From Methyloligella sp050110875 (GTDB lineage: Bacteria; Pseudomonadota; Alphaproteobacteria; Rhizobiales; Methyloligellaceae): DNA of 64,000 nucleotides. Positions 17,153 to 25,884 of this stretch are shown one piece after another; within the stretch, counting starts at the first letter, position 1; every line of letters begins with the position of its first letter. Below the pieces are notes generated by a model. It saw only the letters and a program-made list of their open reading frames with translations. It ran no database searches and had not been told where the DNA came from. Made by a program: the position numbers and the translations under genes. The stretch lies in NCBI GenBank assembly GCA_050110875.1, contig CP188828.1:1364001-1428000 (forward strand). Direction: 5' to 3'.

Positions 17153-18696
17153 GCGAACGCACCAGACAGAACAACGGGCGGCGGAAGAAGACCTGGCTAT
17201 CGCCGGATTTCGTCCGGGCCATGCTGGCAGGGCATTCGGCGTTGGGGCTGGCCTTTGCGGCGCTCATCTATATCGTCTGCCTGACCGGGACGCTTGCCGT
17301 GTTCGTCCAGGAGTTTCAGCGGTGGGAGCAGCCCAACGCGCCGCTTGTCCTGGAAGAGCCTCGCCCGGCGGCGCTTCAGCAGGCGGCGGAGGCGGCCTTG
17401 AAAGCCGCGAAGGAGGACACGGAACACCCGGATCTCTTCATCGCCTGGAACGGGACTCTGACGCCTCATTTCAGCATCAGCTTCCACGATCACGATTCGG
17501 GTGCGGAACGGGAGTGGCTCGCCAATGGCCGCGGCAATATCGTCGAAGAAATCCATGCGCCGTGGTCGGAGTTTCTGGCCCATCTGCATATCAATCTTCA
17601 TATCCCGCCGACCTACGGGCTGTTCATCGTCGGACTGACGGGCGTCGCGCTCCTGTCGTCGCTGATTTCCGGAATCCTGTCGCATCCGCGTATTTTCCGG
17701 GATGCCTTTGCCTTTCGCCTCGGCGGATCGTTGCGGCTGCAGGATGCGGATCTGCATAACCGGCTCGGCGTCTGGGGCCTGCCCTTTCATGTCGCGGTCT
17801 CGCTCACCGGCGCGTTGCTGGGGCTGTCGATCCTGATCATCGGCGTGCTGGCGATGGCGGCGTATGAAGGGGATTCGGAGAAGGCGTTTGCCGAGCTTCT
17901 CGGTCCGCAAGCGGGCGAGGATCTCAGCGCCGCCCCGCTGCCCGATCTGGCCGCCATGATCCAGCGTGTCCGGGAAGACCATCCGGATGCGGTCTTTGCC
18001 AGCGTGCATATTGAGCATGCCGGAACGGCCGGTCAGATGATCCACCTTTCCATGGGGTCGCCCGGTCACCTATCCGTGGCCAACCCCTATTATTTCGATG
18101 GCTCGGGCCGGCTCGTCGGCGATGGCGGCTTGGAGACGGGCTCGATCGGTCAGCAAATCCTCGGAGCCTTGCAGTCGGTCCATTTCGGGTGGTTCGCCGG
18201 CATGCCCGTCAAGATCGCCTATGGCCTGCTCGGCTTGGCGCTGACCATCGTCACCCATACGGGGGTCACCATCTGGCTGCACCGGCGAAGGGAGAAAGGC
18301 AATCCCACGCCGTTCTGGGAGCGCATCTGGGCGGCGCTTGCCTGGAGTCAGCCCTTCGCGCTGGCCGTCGCGGCGCTGGCCGCGCTCACGGTTGCGCCTT
18401 CGTTTATCCTGCCGAGCTATCTGGCGTTCTCGGCGATCGGATTGGGGATCGGCTATCTCGCCCCGGACGGGCCGGCATGCGGCAGGAACTTGCGGCTCTT
18501 GAGCGGCATCATCTTGCTTGCCGTCGTCGCGGTCCATGTCGCGACCTTCGGGATGCAGGAAATGTCCGATCCCATGGGCTGGGCCGTGGATGGCGTCTTC
18601 GCCGGATGCGGCATCCTCATGATGATGAGCGCCATGAGTCCTGCGGTATGGCGCGCGAGCTTCGCCAAGCCGCAACGCCGTCAGGCCCGGACCTGA
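17149..18696 (+). CDS. PepSY-associated TM protein (ferric-siderophore reductase type)
   Basis: A 515-aa inner membrane protein of the PepSY_TM family, widely found beside TonB-dependent siderophore receptors; some members are linked to periplasmic reduction or release of iron. The first TM helix (residues 25-52, with HSALGLAFAALIYIVCLTGTLAVF) carries the conserved H and TGT motif. HLHINLHIP, FIVGLTGVALLSSLISGIL, NRLGVWGLPFHVAVSLTGALLG and a later VHFGWFAGMPVKIAYGLLGLALTIVTHTGVTIWL supply the paired His-containing helices. Four further C-terminal helices follow. Translationally coupled to the upstream membrane protein. Confidence 0.82.
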   Translation: MSERTRQNNGRRKKTWLSPDFVRAMLAGHSALGLAFAALIYIVCLTGTLAVFVQEFQRWEQPNAPLVLEEPRPAALQQAAEAALKAAKEDTEHPDLFIAWNGTLTPHFSISFHDHDSGAEREWLANGRGNIVEEIHAPWSEFLAHLHINLHIPPTYGLFIVGLTGVALLSSLISGILSHPRIFRDAFAFRLGGSLRLQDADLHNRLGVWGLPFHVAVSLTGALLGLSILIIGVLAMAAYEGDSEKAFAELLGPQAGEDLSAAPLPDLAAMIQRVREDHPDAVFASVHIEHAGTAGQMIHLSMGSPGHLSVANPYYFDGSGRLVGDGGLETGSIGQQILGALQSVHFGWFAGMPVKIAYGLLGLALTIVTHTGVTIWLHRRREKGNPTPFWERIWAALAWSQPFALAVAALAALTVAPSFILPSYLAFSAIGLGIGYLAPDGPACGRNLRLLSGIILLAVVAVHVATFGMQEMSDPMGWAVDGVFAGCGILMMMSAMSPAVWRASFAKPQRRQART

Positions 18697-18760
18697 TCCG
18701 GGCCTCCGCTCCGTCTTAATGTCAGCTTGTCGGTGCGATCGGCCTCTGGCCGACCCGACA

Positions 18761-18982
18761 CTATTTGATGAAGCCTTCGAACTTCTGCTTGAAGCGGGAG
18801 ACCCGGCCGCCGCGATCCATCAGATGGTGGCTGCCGCCCGTCCATGCCGGATGGGTCTTCGGGTCGATGTCGAGCTTCATGGTCTCGCCTTCGGCGCCGT
18901 AGGTCGAATAGGTGGTGAACTCGGTGCCGTCGGTCATCACGACCTTGATGGCGTGATACTCGGGATGGATGTCTTTTTTCAT
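18761..18982 (-). CDS. rpmE: 50S ribosomal protein bL31
   Basis: Ribosomal protein of the large subunit, 73 aa, normal for alphaproteobacteria. It begins MKKDIHPEYHAIKVVMTDGTEFTTYSTYG and ends GGRVSRFKQKFEGF. It lacks the four-cysteine zinc ribbon of C+ L31, as expected for this lineage. Monocistronic, convergent with the PepSY gene and divergent from the ABC exporter, a frequent gene pair in Rhizobiales. Confidence 0.95.
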   Translation of the reverse strand: MKKDIHPEYHAIKVVMTDGTEFTTYSTYGAEGETMKLDIDPKTHPAWTGGSHHLMDRGGRVSRFKQKFEGFIK

Positions 18983-19202
18983 GGCCGAATGCCTTAGCTC
19001 AGGCGCGGATCGCGCAGTAATCTCTTAAGTTGGCGTCGCTATACCGGAACTGGCGGGCGTGCACAAGGCTCCGGCAAGACTATGCTTCAAGACGATGCTT
19101 CAAGGAGCCGTCTCGCCCTGCGGTGGTAGGGCGCGGGGCCGCCTCTTGCCTCGAAGCCTAAGCGTGACGCATTCTCCGCCCAATTTCAGGTCAGTGCGAT
19201 AG

Positions 19203-21041
19203 GTGATCGTGACAGTCAAGGATCAGGATGCCGGCCAGGCGATGGTGACTATCGCAGCGCTTTCGGAGGACGAGGGGGCGGAGGGACGTTCCCGTTCGCT
19301 GAAACCGCTTCTTGCGCTCAAGGGCTATGTCTTCCGCTATAAGGCGATCCTATTCGCCGCGGGCGTGGCACTGTTCTTGTCCGCGGCCGCGACGCTGGTG
19401 TTGCCGCTTGCCGTGCGCCGGATGATCGATATCGGCTTCTCCGGCGCCGATCCGATCCTGATCGACGAATATTTCATCACCCTGATCGGCGTCGGCCTGG
19501 TGCTCGCCATCGCGAGCGCGGCGCGTTTCTATTACGTGAACTGGCTGGGCGAGCGGCTGGTGGCCGATATCCGCGCCGACGTCTTTCGCCATCTCTTGCG
19601 GCTCAGCCCGCAATTCTACGAGCTGACCCATTCCGGCGAGGTTCTCTCCCGGCTCACGGGCGATACCACGCAGGTGAAGGCGGCCTTGAGCACCTCGGTC
19701 AGCCTGGCCTTGCGCAATGCGGTCATGCTGCTTGGCGCGCTGGTCATGATGTTCGTCACCAGTTTGAAGCTTTCCCTGCTGGTGCTGGTCGCCATTCCGA
19801 TCATCGTGCTGCCGCTGGTGGCCTATGGCCGGTCGATCAAGGCGCTGTCGCGCCAGGCACAAGACAAGCTCGGAAAAGCGTCGGCCTATGCCAATGAGAG
19901 CCTCGGCCAAGTACGGGTGCTGCAAGCCTTCGTGCATGAGGATGCGGCGCGCGGACGTTTCGACCGGGATGTGGAGAGCGCCTTCGATGCGGCGTTGGCG
20001 CGGAACCGATCCCGGGCCGTGCTGACGGCACTCGCCATCTTCCTGGTCTTCGGGAGCGTGGTGGCGATCCTCTGGTACGGCGCCCAGGACGTGATGGCGG
20101 GCGAGATGTCGGGCGGGCAGCTCGGCCAGTTCGTGCTCTACGCGGTGCTGGCGGCGGCATCCCTCGGGCAGCTCAGCGAGGTCTGGGGCGAGGTGAGCCA
20201 GGCCTCCGGCGCGGCGGAGCGGCTGGGCGAGCTTCTGACCGTGGAGCCGGCGATCGTGTCGCCTGCGGATCCGACGCCCTTGCCGCGCCCGCCGAAGGGC
20301 GAGATCGCCTTCGAGAATGTCAGCTTCGCCTATCCGCTGCGCCGGGAAATGCCGGCGTTGCACGAAGTCTCGCTGCATATCGCGCCGGGCGAGCGGGTGG
20401 CCATCGTCGGGCCGTCGGGCGCGGGGAAGACGACGCTCTTCTCGCTGCTTTTGCGCTTCTACGACGTGGATCGCGGGGCTGTGCGGGTCGACGGGGTGAA
20501 TGTCGCCGAGGCCGACCTTGCCGAGCTCCGCTCCCGTTTCGCGCTTGTTCCTCAGGAGCCGGCCCTGTTCAGCGACTCGGTCGCCGAGAATATCGCCTAT
20601 GGGCTGACGGACGTGCCGCAAGCAGAGATCGAGGCGGCGGCCAAGGCCGCCTTCGCCCACGACTTCATCGAGGCGCTGCCGGAGGGATACGCCACCACTT
20701 TGGGAGAGGGGGGCTTGCGGCTCTCCGCCGGTCAGCGGCAGCGCATCGCCATCGCCCGGGCCTTGCTGCGCAAGGCGCCGATCCTGCTTCTGGACGAGGC
20801 GACGAGCGCGCTCGATTCGGAGAGCGAGATCCTGGTGCAGCGAGCCTTCGACAAGGTGATGGAGGGGCGGACGACCTTGGTGATCGCCCATCGGCTCTCC
20901 ACCGTGGTGCAGGCGGACCGGATCCTGGTGATTGAGGACGGGCGCCTGGTGGAGCAGGGGACGCACCAGTCCCTGATCTCGGCAGGCGGCACCTATGCCC
21001 GGCTGGCGGAGCTGCAATTCGCGACGGACGCCGCGGAGTAG
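19203..21041 (+). CDS. ABC exporter, fused permease-ATPase (ABCB/MsbA-like)
   Basis: Half-transporter of 612 aa. The N-terminal exporter membrane domain spans about residues 35-330 with six helices. The ATPase domain has Walker A GPSGAGKTTL, Q-loop LVPQEPALFSDSVAENI, a variant signature LSAGQRQRIAIARAL (LSAGQ instead of LSGGQ), Walker B ILLLDEATSALD and H-loop IAHRLSTV. It probably homodimerises. The substrate is unknown; homologues beside rpmE in Rhizobiales are generically annotated as multidrug or lipid exporters. The start is a GTG at 19203 and a downstream ATG at 19242 is possible. Confidence 0.87.
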   Translation: MIVTVKDQDAGQAMVTIAALSEDEGAEGRSRSLKPLLALKGYVFRYKAILFAAGVALFLSAAATLVLPLAVRRMIDIGFSGADPILIDEYFITLIGVGLVLAIASAARFYYVNWLGERLVADIRADVFRHLLRLSPQFYELTHSGEVLSRLTGDTTQVKAALSTSVSLALRNAVMLLGALVMMFVTSLKLSLLVLVAIPIIVLPLVAYGRSIKALSRQAQDKLGKASAYANESLGQVRVLQAFVHEDAARGRFDRDVESAFDAALARNRSRAVLTALAIFLVFGSVVAILWYGAQDVMAGEMSGGQLGQFVLYAVLAAASLGQLSEVWGEVSQASGAAERLGELLTVEPAIVSPADPTPLPRPPKGEIAFENVSFAYPLRREMPALHEVSLHIAPGERVAIVGPSGAGKTTLFSLLLRFYDVDRGAVRVDGVNVAEADLAELRSRFALVPQEPALFSDSVAENIAYGLTDVPQAEIEAAAKAAFAHDFIEALPEGYATTLGEGGLRLSAGQRQRIAIARALLRKAPILLLDEATSALDSESEILVQRAFDKVMEGRTTLVIAHRLSTVVQADRILVIEDGRLVEQGTHQSLISAGGTYARLAELQFATDAAE

Positions 21042-21061
21042 CACTCTTTGTCTTATTCGGT

Positions 21062-21185
21062 GGCCTGCACCCTTCGAGACGGGCTTTCGGTCCTCTCAGG
21101 GTGAGGCGAGATTCTCTGATTGTGGCAGCGGCCACTCACCTGTCACCTCATGGTGAGGGCCTGCGTAGCCCGCGTCTCGAACCCC
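21062..21185. repeat. Dispersed GCCTGCA-CCTTCGAGACG / GTCTCGAACC repeat, copy 1
   Basis: This stretch begins GCCTGCACCCTTCGAGACG and ends with CCTCATGGTGAGGGC...GTCTCGAACCCC. The start and end are roughly inverted complements (CTTCGAGAC and GTCTCGAA). A second copy with the same edge sequences lies at 54213-54372. It resembles the intergenic repeats common in Rhizobiales. Confidence 0.7.
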
Positions 21186-21228
21186 GTGATCTCATGCGCA
21201 GCGTCCTGCGTTCGCGCCATTCGCCGTG

Positions 21229-21257
21229 GATGGCCGGGACAAGCCCGGCCATGACAC
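21229..21257. repeat. REP-like palindrome
   Basis: TGGCCGGG-acaa-GCCCGGCCA inverted repeat followed by TGAC, a short palindrome of the type scattered in Rhizobiales intergenic DNA. It lies between two converging genes and might act as a weak terminator. Confidence 0.55.
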
Positions 21258-21279
21258 CGGCAAAGGCCGAGTAGGAGGC

Positions 21280-22308
21280 CTACTTCTCGGTCAGCTTCAG
21301 CTCGATGCGGCGGTTCTTGCGGTAGGCTTCCGGCGTTTTGGCGGAATCGAGAGGCGCGTATTCGCCGAAGCCCGCGGCGACCAGACGGCTCGGCTTCACG
21401 CCCTGGCGGATCAGGTATTTCACCACCGAGATGGCGCGCTCCGAGGAGAGCTCCCAGTTGGATTCGAATTCCGGCGTGGCGATGGGGTTGATATCCGTGT
21501 GACCGTCGATCCGGAGCACCCAGGGGATGTCGTCGGGGATCTCCCCTTCGAGCTGCTTAAGGGCGCCGGCGAGCTTGTCGAGCTGGGGCTCGGCGGCCGG
21601 CTTCACCTCGGCGGAGCCGGAATCGAACAGCACCTCGGCCTGGAAGACGAAGCGGTCGCCGACGATGCTGATGTCTTCCCGGTCGCCGAGGATCTGGCGC
21701 AGGCGGCCGAAGAAGTCCGACCGATAGCGGGCGAGCTCCTGCACCTTGCGGGCCAGCGCCAGGTTCAGCCGCTTGCCGAGATCGGCGATCTTCACCTGAC
21801 TTTCCCGGTCCCGTTCTTCTGCCGCATCCAAGGCCTCCTGGAGGGCGGCGAGCTGCCGGCGGAGCGCGGCGAGCTGCTGGTTCAGCACCTCGACCTTGGC
21901 CAGGGCATCATTGGTGATGCCTTTCTGCTCGGCGAGTTGGCGGCTCAGGCGAGAGGCGCGGGTCTCGGCGGTCTCGGTCTCGCCGCTCTGATCTTCGAGC
22001 ATGGCGGACAGCCGCGCATTCTCCGCCTGCTCATCGGCAAGGGTGGCCTGCAGGGCGGCGAGACTGTCCTCCAGGGATTGCTTCTTGGAGCGCTCCAGGG
22101 CCAACAGCTCGGTCAACTGGGCGAGCTGGGTGTTGAGCTGGTTCAGCAGGGTGTCCTTGCCGCTGGATTGCGTGGTGACGAAATAGTTCGTCAGCATGAA
22201 GAGGGAGAGAAGGAAAATCACCACCAGCAGCAAGGTGGAAAGCATGTCCACAAAGCCGGGCCAGTAATCGCTCCCCATCGAGCGGCGGCGGGCCTGCACG
22301 GAGGCCAT
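21280..22308 (-). CDS. OmpA/MotB-domain envelope protein with coiled coil
   Basis: A 342-aa protein with one TM helix (residues 20-40, MLSTLLLVVIFLLSLFMLTN), a long coiled coil (about 50-195) and a C-terminal OmpA/MotB peptidoglycan-binding domain (about 225-340). That domain has VLFDSGSAEVKPAAEPQL, LRIDGHTD and KNRRIELKL. A short basic N-terminus precedes GSDYWPGFVDMLSTLL, as in MotB-like proteins. The start at 22308 lies 2 nt after the stop of the MotA/ExbB-like gene, so the two are certainly co-expressed. Probably a proton-driven envelope complex distinct from Tol-Pal; function not established. Confidence 0.8.
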   Translation of the reverse strand: MASVQARRRSMGSDYWPGFVDMLSTLLLVVIFLLSLFMLTNYFVTTQSSGKDTLLNQLNTQLAQLTELLALERSKKQSLEDSLAALQATLADEQAENARLSAMLEDQSGETETAETRASRLSRQLAEQKGITNDALAKVEVLNQQLAALRRQLAALQEALDAAEERDRESQVKIADLGKRLNLALARKVQELARYRSDFFGRLRQILGDREDISIVGDRFVFQAEVLFDSGSAEVKPAAEPQLDKLAGALKQLEGEIPDDIPWVLRIDGHTDINPIATPEFESNWELSSERAISVVKYLIRQGVKPSRLVAAGFGEYAPLDSAKTPEAYRKNRRIELKLTEK

Positions 22309-22310
22309 GG

Positions 22311-23357
22311 CTATTTCTTCTCCGTCGTGGTGCGGGCCGCTTTGGGCTGGTTGCTGATCTCCTTCAGGGTCTCGGCCAGCTCGTATTGCTGCTGGGCCTG
22401 CTCGTCGGCCCATTCGCGCACGATCTTCTGTTCGGCGCGCATCTGCTTGATCATCTTGTCGACCGCCAGGGTCAAATCCTTCACAGCCTCGGTCGAGTCG
22501 CCCCCTTGCGCGCGCAGATCCACCTTTTCGCTGAGATCGGACAGGGAGCGCTGCATGTCGAGCAAGGCGAAGCGGAGCTGGGGCGGAACGCCGGGGGTGG
22601 TCTCGGCTTCGGCGGTTTGAATCTCCGTGATGCCGGAGAGCCAGTCTTCCAACTCGTTATAGAATCGGCTCTGGGCATGGCCCGCCTGCAGATCGAGAAA
22701 TCCGAGGATCAGCGAGCCGGCGAGACCGAAAAGGGATGACGAGAAGGCCGTGCCCATGCCGCCCAGGGGCGCCACCAATCCTTCTTTCAACTGGTCGAAC
22801 AGCATGGTGTTCTCGCCCGCGCCGGTATCCAGGCTGCCCACGGTGGTGCCGATGGAGCTGATGGTTTGAAGCAGACCCCAGAAGGTGCCGAGCAGGCCGA
22901 GAAAGACCAGGAGGCCGACCAGATAGCGGGTGGTCTCGCGGGCCTCGTCCAAGCGCGAGGCAACGGAATCGAGCAACGAGCGCATGGCGCCGGTGGCGAG
23001 CGAAAGCTGGCCGGTGCGGTCGCGCAGCATGGTGGCCATGGGGGCCAGCAGCCTGGGCTGGGTCTCCGCGACGGCGATGCCGGGATCGGCGATGCGGAAG
23101 GAATTCACCCAGCGGATCTCGGGATAAAGCCGCAGGACCTGGCGGAAGGCGTAGACGATGCCGATCAGGAGCACGCCGATGATCAGGCCGTTCAAGCCCG
23201 GATTGGCCATAAAGCTTTCCCGGACCTGATTGGTCTGGCCGTCGATGATGATGATGATCAGCACGGCGAGGACGAGGAACAGGGTCATCCGCCAGAGGAA
23301 GACTTGCGGCCGCGTGAGCGACGCGTGGTAGGTGCTCTCTGCCATGTCCTTGGCCAT
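22311..23357 (-). CDS. MotA/TolQ/ExbB-like proton channel family protein
   Basis: A 348-aa integral membrane protein with hydrophobic helices near residues 22-40, 52-70, 145-165 and 200-222. The C-terminal pair (YLVGLLVFLGLLGTFWGLLQTI and LGGMGTAFSSSLFGLAGSLILGF) matches the MotA/TolQ/ExbB channel core with its GTFWGL turn. A cytoplasmic tail with coiled-coil propensity follows. It pairs with the OmpA/MotB-like protein immediately downstream. No flagellar or TonB gene is adjacent, so this is one of the uncharacterised motor-type stator pairs. Tol has its own dedicated TolQR at 34517. Confidence 0.8.
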   Translation of the reverse strand: MAKDMAESTYHASLTRPQVFLWRMTLFLVLAVLIIIIIDGQTNQVRESFMANPGLNGLIIGVLLIGIVYAFRQVLRLYPEIRWVNSFRIADPGIAVAETQPRLLAPMATMLRDRTGQLSLATGAMRSLLDSVASRLDEARETTRYLVGLLVFLGLLGTFWGLLQTISSIGTTVGSLDTGAGENTMLFDQLKEGLVAPLGGMGTAFSSSLFGLAGSLILGFLDLQAGHAQSRFYNELEDWLSGITEIQTAEAETTPGVPPQLRFALLDMQRSLSDLSEKVDLRAQGGDSTEAVKDLTLAVDKMIKQMRAEQKIVREWADEQAQQQYELAETLKEISNQPKAARTTTEKK

Positions 23358-23648
23358 GTCTTCCCTTCGGTCCCTTGTTGCCTTTAGCCCCTCGCCGTCA
23401 ACTCTCTACAATGAACACATTACATTGAGCGTCTCACACTGAGCGCTTCGATCCGGGGTTTCGCGCGATTCGCGAATCAGCCTCGCGTCTCCCCTGAAAC
23501 AGTTCAGTAACGTTACAGAACCGGGCAGACATTAACGGAAACCGCCGACACGCAAAACCGCCGGTTTGGAGAGGGCCGCGCGTTCTCGTGGATATCGTTC
23601 GCGTACGGCTTATTCGTGATGGGTGGGGGAGCTTGTATTCCGAGGCCG

Positions 23649-24464
23649 TCAGGAGGCTTCCGTCGATTTCAGCGACGGCGCCTTGCGCAAGAGGCGCGTC
23701 AGATCGGTATGGATGCTTTCGTTGCCGGCGATGAAATCGCGAGAATCCAGCGTGACGGGCTTGCCGGCAGGATCGGTGATGTAGCCGCCCGCTTCCCGCA
23801 GGATCACGATGCCGGCGGCGACATCCCAAATCTGGATGTTCCGTTCCCAATAGCCGTCGAAGCGACCGGCGGCGGTCCAGGCCAGGTCGAGAGCGGCGGA
23901 GCCGGTGCGGCGTACGCCCGCGACGGCGCCCATGATGGTGTCGAGCTCGACGACGAAGTTCTTCTGTCCGGGGCGGCCGAGATGGGGAATACCGGTGGCG
24001 ATCACGCTGTCGGCGAGGCTGGAGCGCGCGGCGACGCGGATGCGCCGGTCGTTCAGGAAGGCGCCCTTGCCCTTCTCGGCGGTGTAGGTCTCGTTGAGGA
24101 CGGGCATATAGATGAGCCCGGCAACGAATTCTCCCTCGCGGTGGAGGCCGATGGAGATGGAGAAAAGTGGGTTGCCGTGCAGGAAGTTGGTGGTGCCGTC
24201 CAGAGGATCGACGATCCAGGTGTGGCTCTTGTCGGCGCCTTCGACCTCGCCGCGCTCCTCCATGACGAAGCCGTAGCCGGGGCGCGCTCGGGAGAGCTCG
24301 GTGAAGATGACCTCCTCGGCGCGGTGGTCGGCGGCGGAGACGAAGTTCCCGGGGCCTTTCAGAGAAACCTGGAGATGCTCGACCTCGCCGAAATCGCGCG
24401 CCAGGCTGCGACCCGCCTTTCGGGCGGCGCCGAGCATCACATTCATCAGAGCAGAGGCTGGCAT
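23649..24464 (-). CDS. suhB: Inositol monophosphatase family protein (SuhB-like)
   Basis: Mg2+-dependent phosphatase of the IMPase family, 271 aa. Motif 1 is WIVDPLDGTTNFLHG (metal-binding Asp residues); EER in FVMEERGEVEG supplies the catalytic Glu; motif 2 is WDVAAGIVILREAGG with the third Asp. The order is full-length and unbroken. Likely substrates are inositol-1-phosphate or related sugar phosphates; SuhB also acts in rRNA transcription in enterics. It lies 47 nt downstream of efp on the same strand. The symbol is by family only. Confidence 0.86.
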   Translation of the reverse strand: MPASALMNVMLGAARKAGRSLARDFGEVEHLQVSLKGPGNFVSAADHRAEEVIFTELSRARPGYGFVMEERGEVEGADKSHTWIVDPLDGTTNFLHGNPLFSISIGLHREGEFVAGLIYMPVLNETYTAEKGKGAFLNDRRIRVAARSSLADSVIATGIPHLGRPGQKNFVVELDTIMGAVAGVRRTGSAALDLAWTAAGRFDGYWERNIQIWDVAAGIVILREAGGYITDPAGKPVTLDSRDFIAGNESIHTDLTRLLRKAPSLKSTEAS

Positions 24465-24510
24465 GGCCGATCCGGTTCGAAAAGCGTGAAGTCTAAAACT
24501 GTGCGCCGTG

Positions 24511-25074
24511 CTAATCGGCGCGTTTGACGTAGGTCAGCTCGTTGGTGTCGACGACGATCTTCTCGCCCACCTCGATAAAGGGCGGGACCATCACCCGGAC
24601 ACCGTTCTCCATCACGGCTGGCTTATAGGACGAGGCGGCGGTCTGGCCCTTCACCACGGCATCGGCTTCGGCCACCTCCAAAGTCACATGGTCCGGGAGA
24701 GATACGCCGAGGGGCTTGCCCTCGTAGCTCTCCACCATGACCTGCATGCCGTCCTGCAGGAAGGCGGCGCGATCGCCGACGAAATCGCGCGGGATCTCCA
24801 GCTGATCGTAGGTCTCGAGATCCATGAACACCAGCATGTCGCCTTCGGCATACAGGAACTGATAGTCGTTCTGCTCGAGCCGGACGCGCTCCACCGTCTC
24901 CGATGCGCGGAAGCGCTCGTTCAGCTTGGTGCCTTCGGTGACGTGCTTCAGCTCGACCTGGGCGTAGGCCGGGCCTTTGCCCGGCTTCACGTGGCTGGTC
25001 TTCACGGCGACCCACAGACCGCCCTTATGCTCCAGCACATTGCCGGGGCGAATCTCGTTGCCATTGATCTTCAT
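24511..25074 (-). CDS. efp: Translation elongation factor P
   Basis: EF-P relieves ribosome stalling at polyproline, 187 aa, full length. Domain I begins MKINGNEIRPGNVLEHKGGLWVAVKTSHVKPGKGPAYAQVELKH; the lysine in KPGKGPA is the one beta-lysylated by EpmA in bacteria with that pathway. Domains II and III follow, ending with ETA-like region VKGQTAASSYKPAVMENGVRVMVPPFIEVGEKI. The same strand carries suhB just downstream. Confidence 0.96.
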   Translation of the reverse strand: MKINGNEIRPGNVLEHKGGLWVAVKTSHVKPGKGPAYAQVELKHVTEGTKLNERFRASETVERVRLEQNDYQFLYAEGDMLVFMDLETYDQLEIPRDFVGDRAAFLQDGMQVMVESYEGKPLGVSLPDHVTLEVAEADAVVKGQTAASSYKPAVMENGVRVMVPPFIEVGEKIVVDTNELTYVKRAD

Positions 25075-25177
25075 GCTGAGCCTTTGGATAAGAGGAATTG
25101 GCCGCCTTTTAGCCGCGCGGAGGGCGGGCCTGTCAAGCAGAGCCCTGCAAGAATGCCGGTTCGAATGCGCTTACGGC

Positions 25178-25834
25178 CTAGCCTTCGCCGCGGCCGACCG
25201 CCTCGAACCATTCTTCCTGGGTGATGGTGCCGCCGGCTTTCTCGACCTTGTGCCGTTCGTTCTCGCCGATGACGTCCTGCACGGTGTCGACGCGCTTCCA
25301 TTCGGCGACCGGCGTCTCGCATGCCTTTCGCGGCACGTAGCGGGAGGTTTCGGCCTTGGTGTAGCGGTGGACGTAGCGCGGGCAATTCGGCCAGATCTCC
25401 GTGACGTTCACGCGGACCACGAGCTCGGCCTCGTCGTAGCCGGCGAGCAGGACGGGATCGTCGGAAAGCTCGGCCTCGCCCTGAATGCGCAGACGGTTGG
25501 GTGTCTCGAAATCGATGAAGAGCATTCCGACCTGCTTGGTCTCGGCGATGTTGCCCATGGAGAGATACATGCCGTTGCCGTTGTAGCTGGGAAAGATCAG
25601 GGTGCTCGGCCCAGTGACGCGGACGAATCCTGAATCGCCGCCTTTGTAAGAGCAGGTGGGCCGGCCTTGGTGGTCGGTGGTGGCGAGAAAGAACATGTCC
25701 CTGCTTTCGACGAAGCCGCGGGTCATGTCGTCGAATTCCGATTTGAGCGCGATCTCCTCGATCCGATCGGCGAGGTCGCGGCTCTCGAATGAGTCCTGGA
25801 GCTCCCGGTGGCTTTGGCCGAACAGTCTCGTCAT
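25178..25834 (-). CDS. Pyridoxamine 5'-phosphate oxidase-family flavoprotein
   Basis: A 218-aa FMN-binding split-barrel protein of the PNPOx-like family. FFLATTDHQGRPTCSYKGGDSGFVRV, LIFPSYNGNGMYLSMGNIAETKQVGMLFIDF and RLRIQGEAELS match the FMN-binding barrel of general-purpose family members (not PdxH). Start 25834 is preceded by GGGAGGAGA at good spacing; a longer frame upstream lacks homology. Substrate unknown; possibly F420/FMN-dependent reduction or protection against reactive compounds. Confidence 0.78.
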   Translation of the reverse strand: MTRLFGQSHRELQDSFESRDLADRIEEIALKSEFDDMTRGFVESRDMFFLATTDHQGRPTCSYKGGDSGFVRVTGPSTLIFPSYNGNGMYLSMGNIAETKQVGMLFIDFETPNRLRIQGEAELSDDPVLLAGYDEAELVVRVNVTEIWPNCPRYVHRYTKAETSRYVPRKACETPVAEWKRVDTVQDVIGENERHKVEKAGGTITQEEWFEAVGRGEG

Positions 25835-25884
25835 GGTTTCTCCTCCCTCTATCGCGCCCGCCACTCGTTGTTTTCTCTGCGGGC

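Noticed and set aside
21280..23357. MotA/MotB-like pair as a Zorya (ZorAB) defence system
   Set aside because: No ZorC/D/E helicase genes adjacent; the neighbours are housekeeping (suhB, efp).
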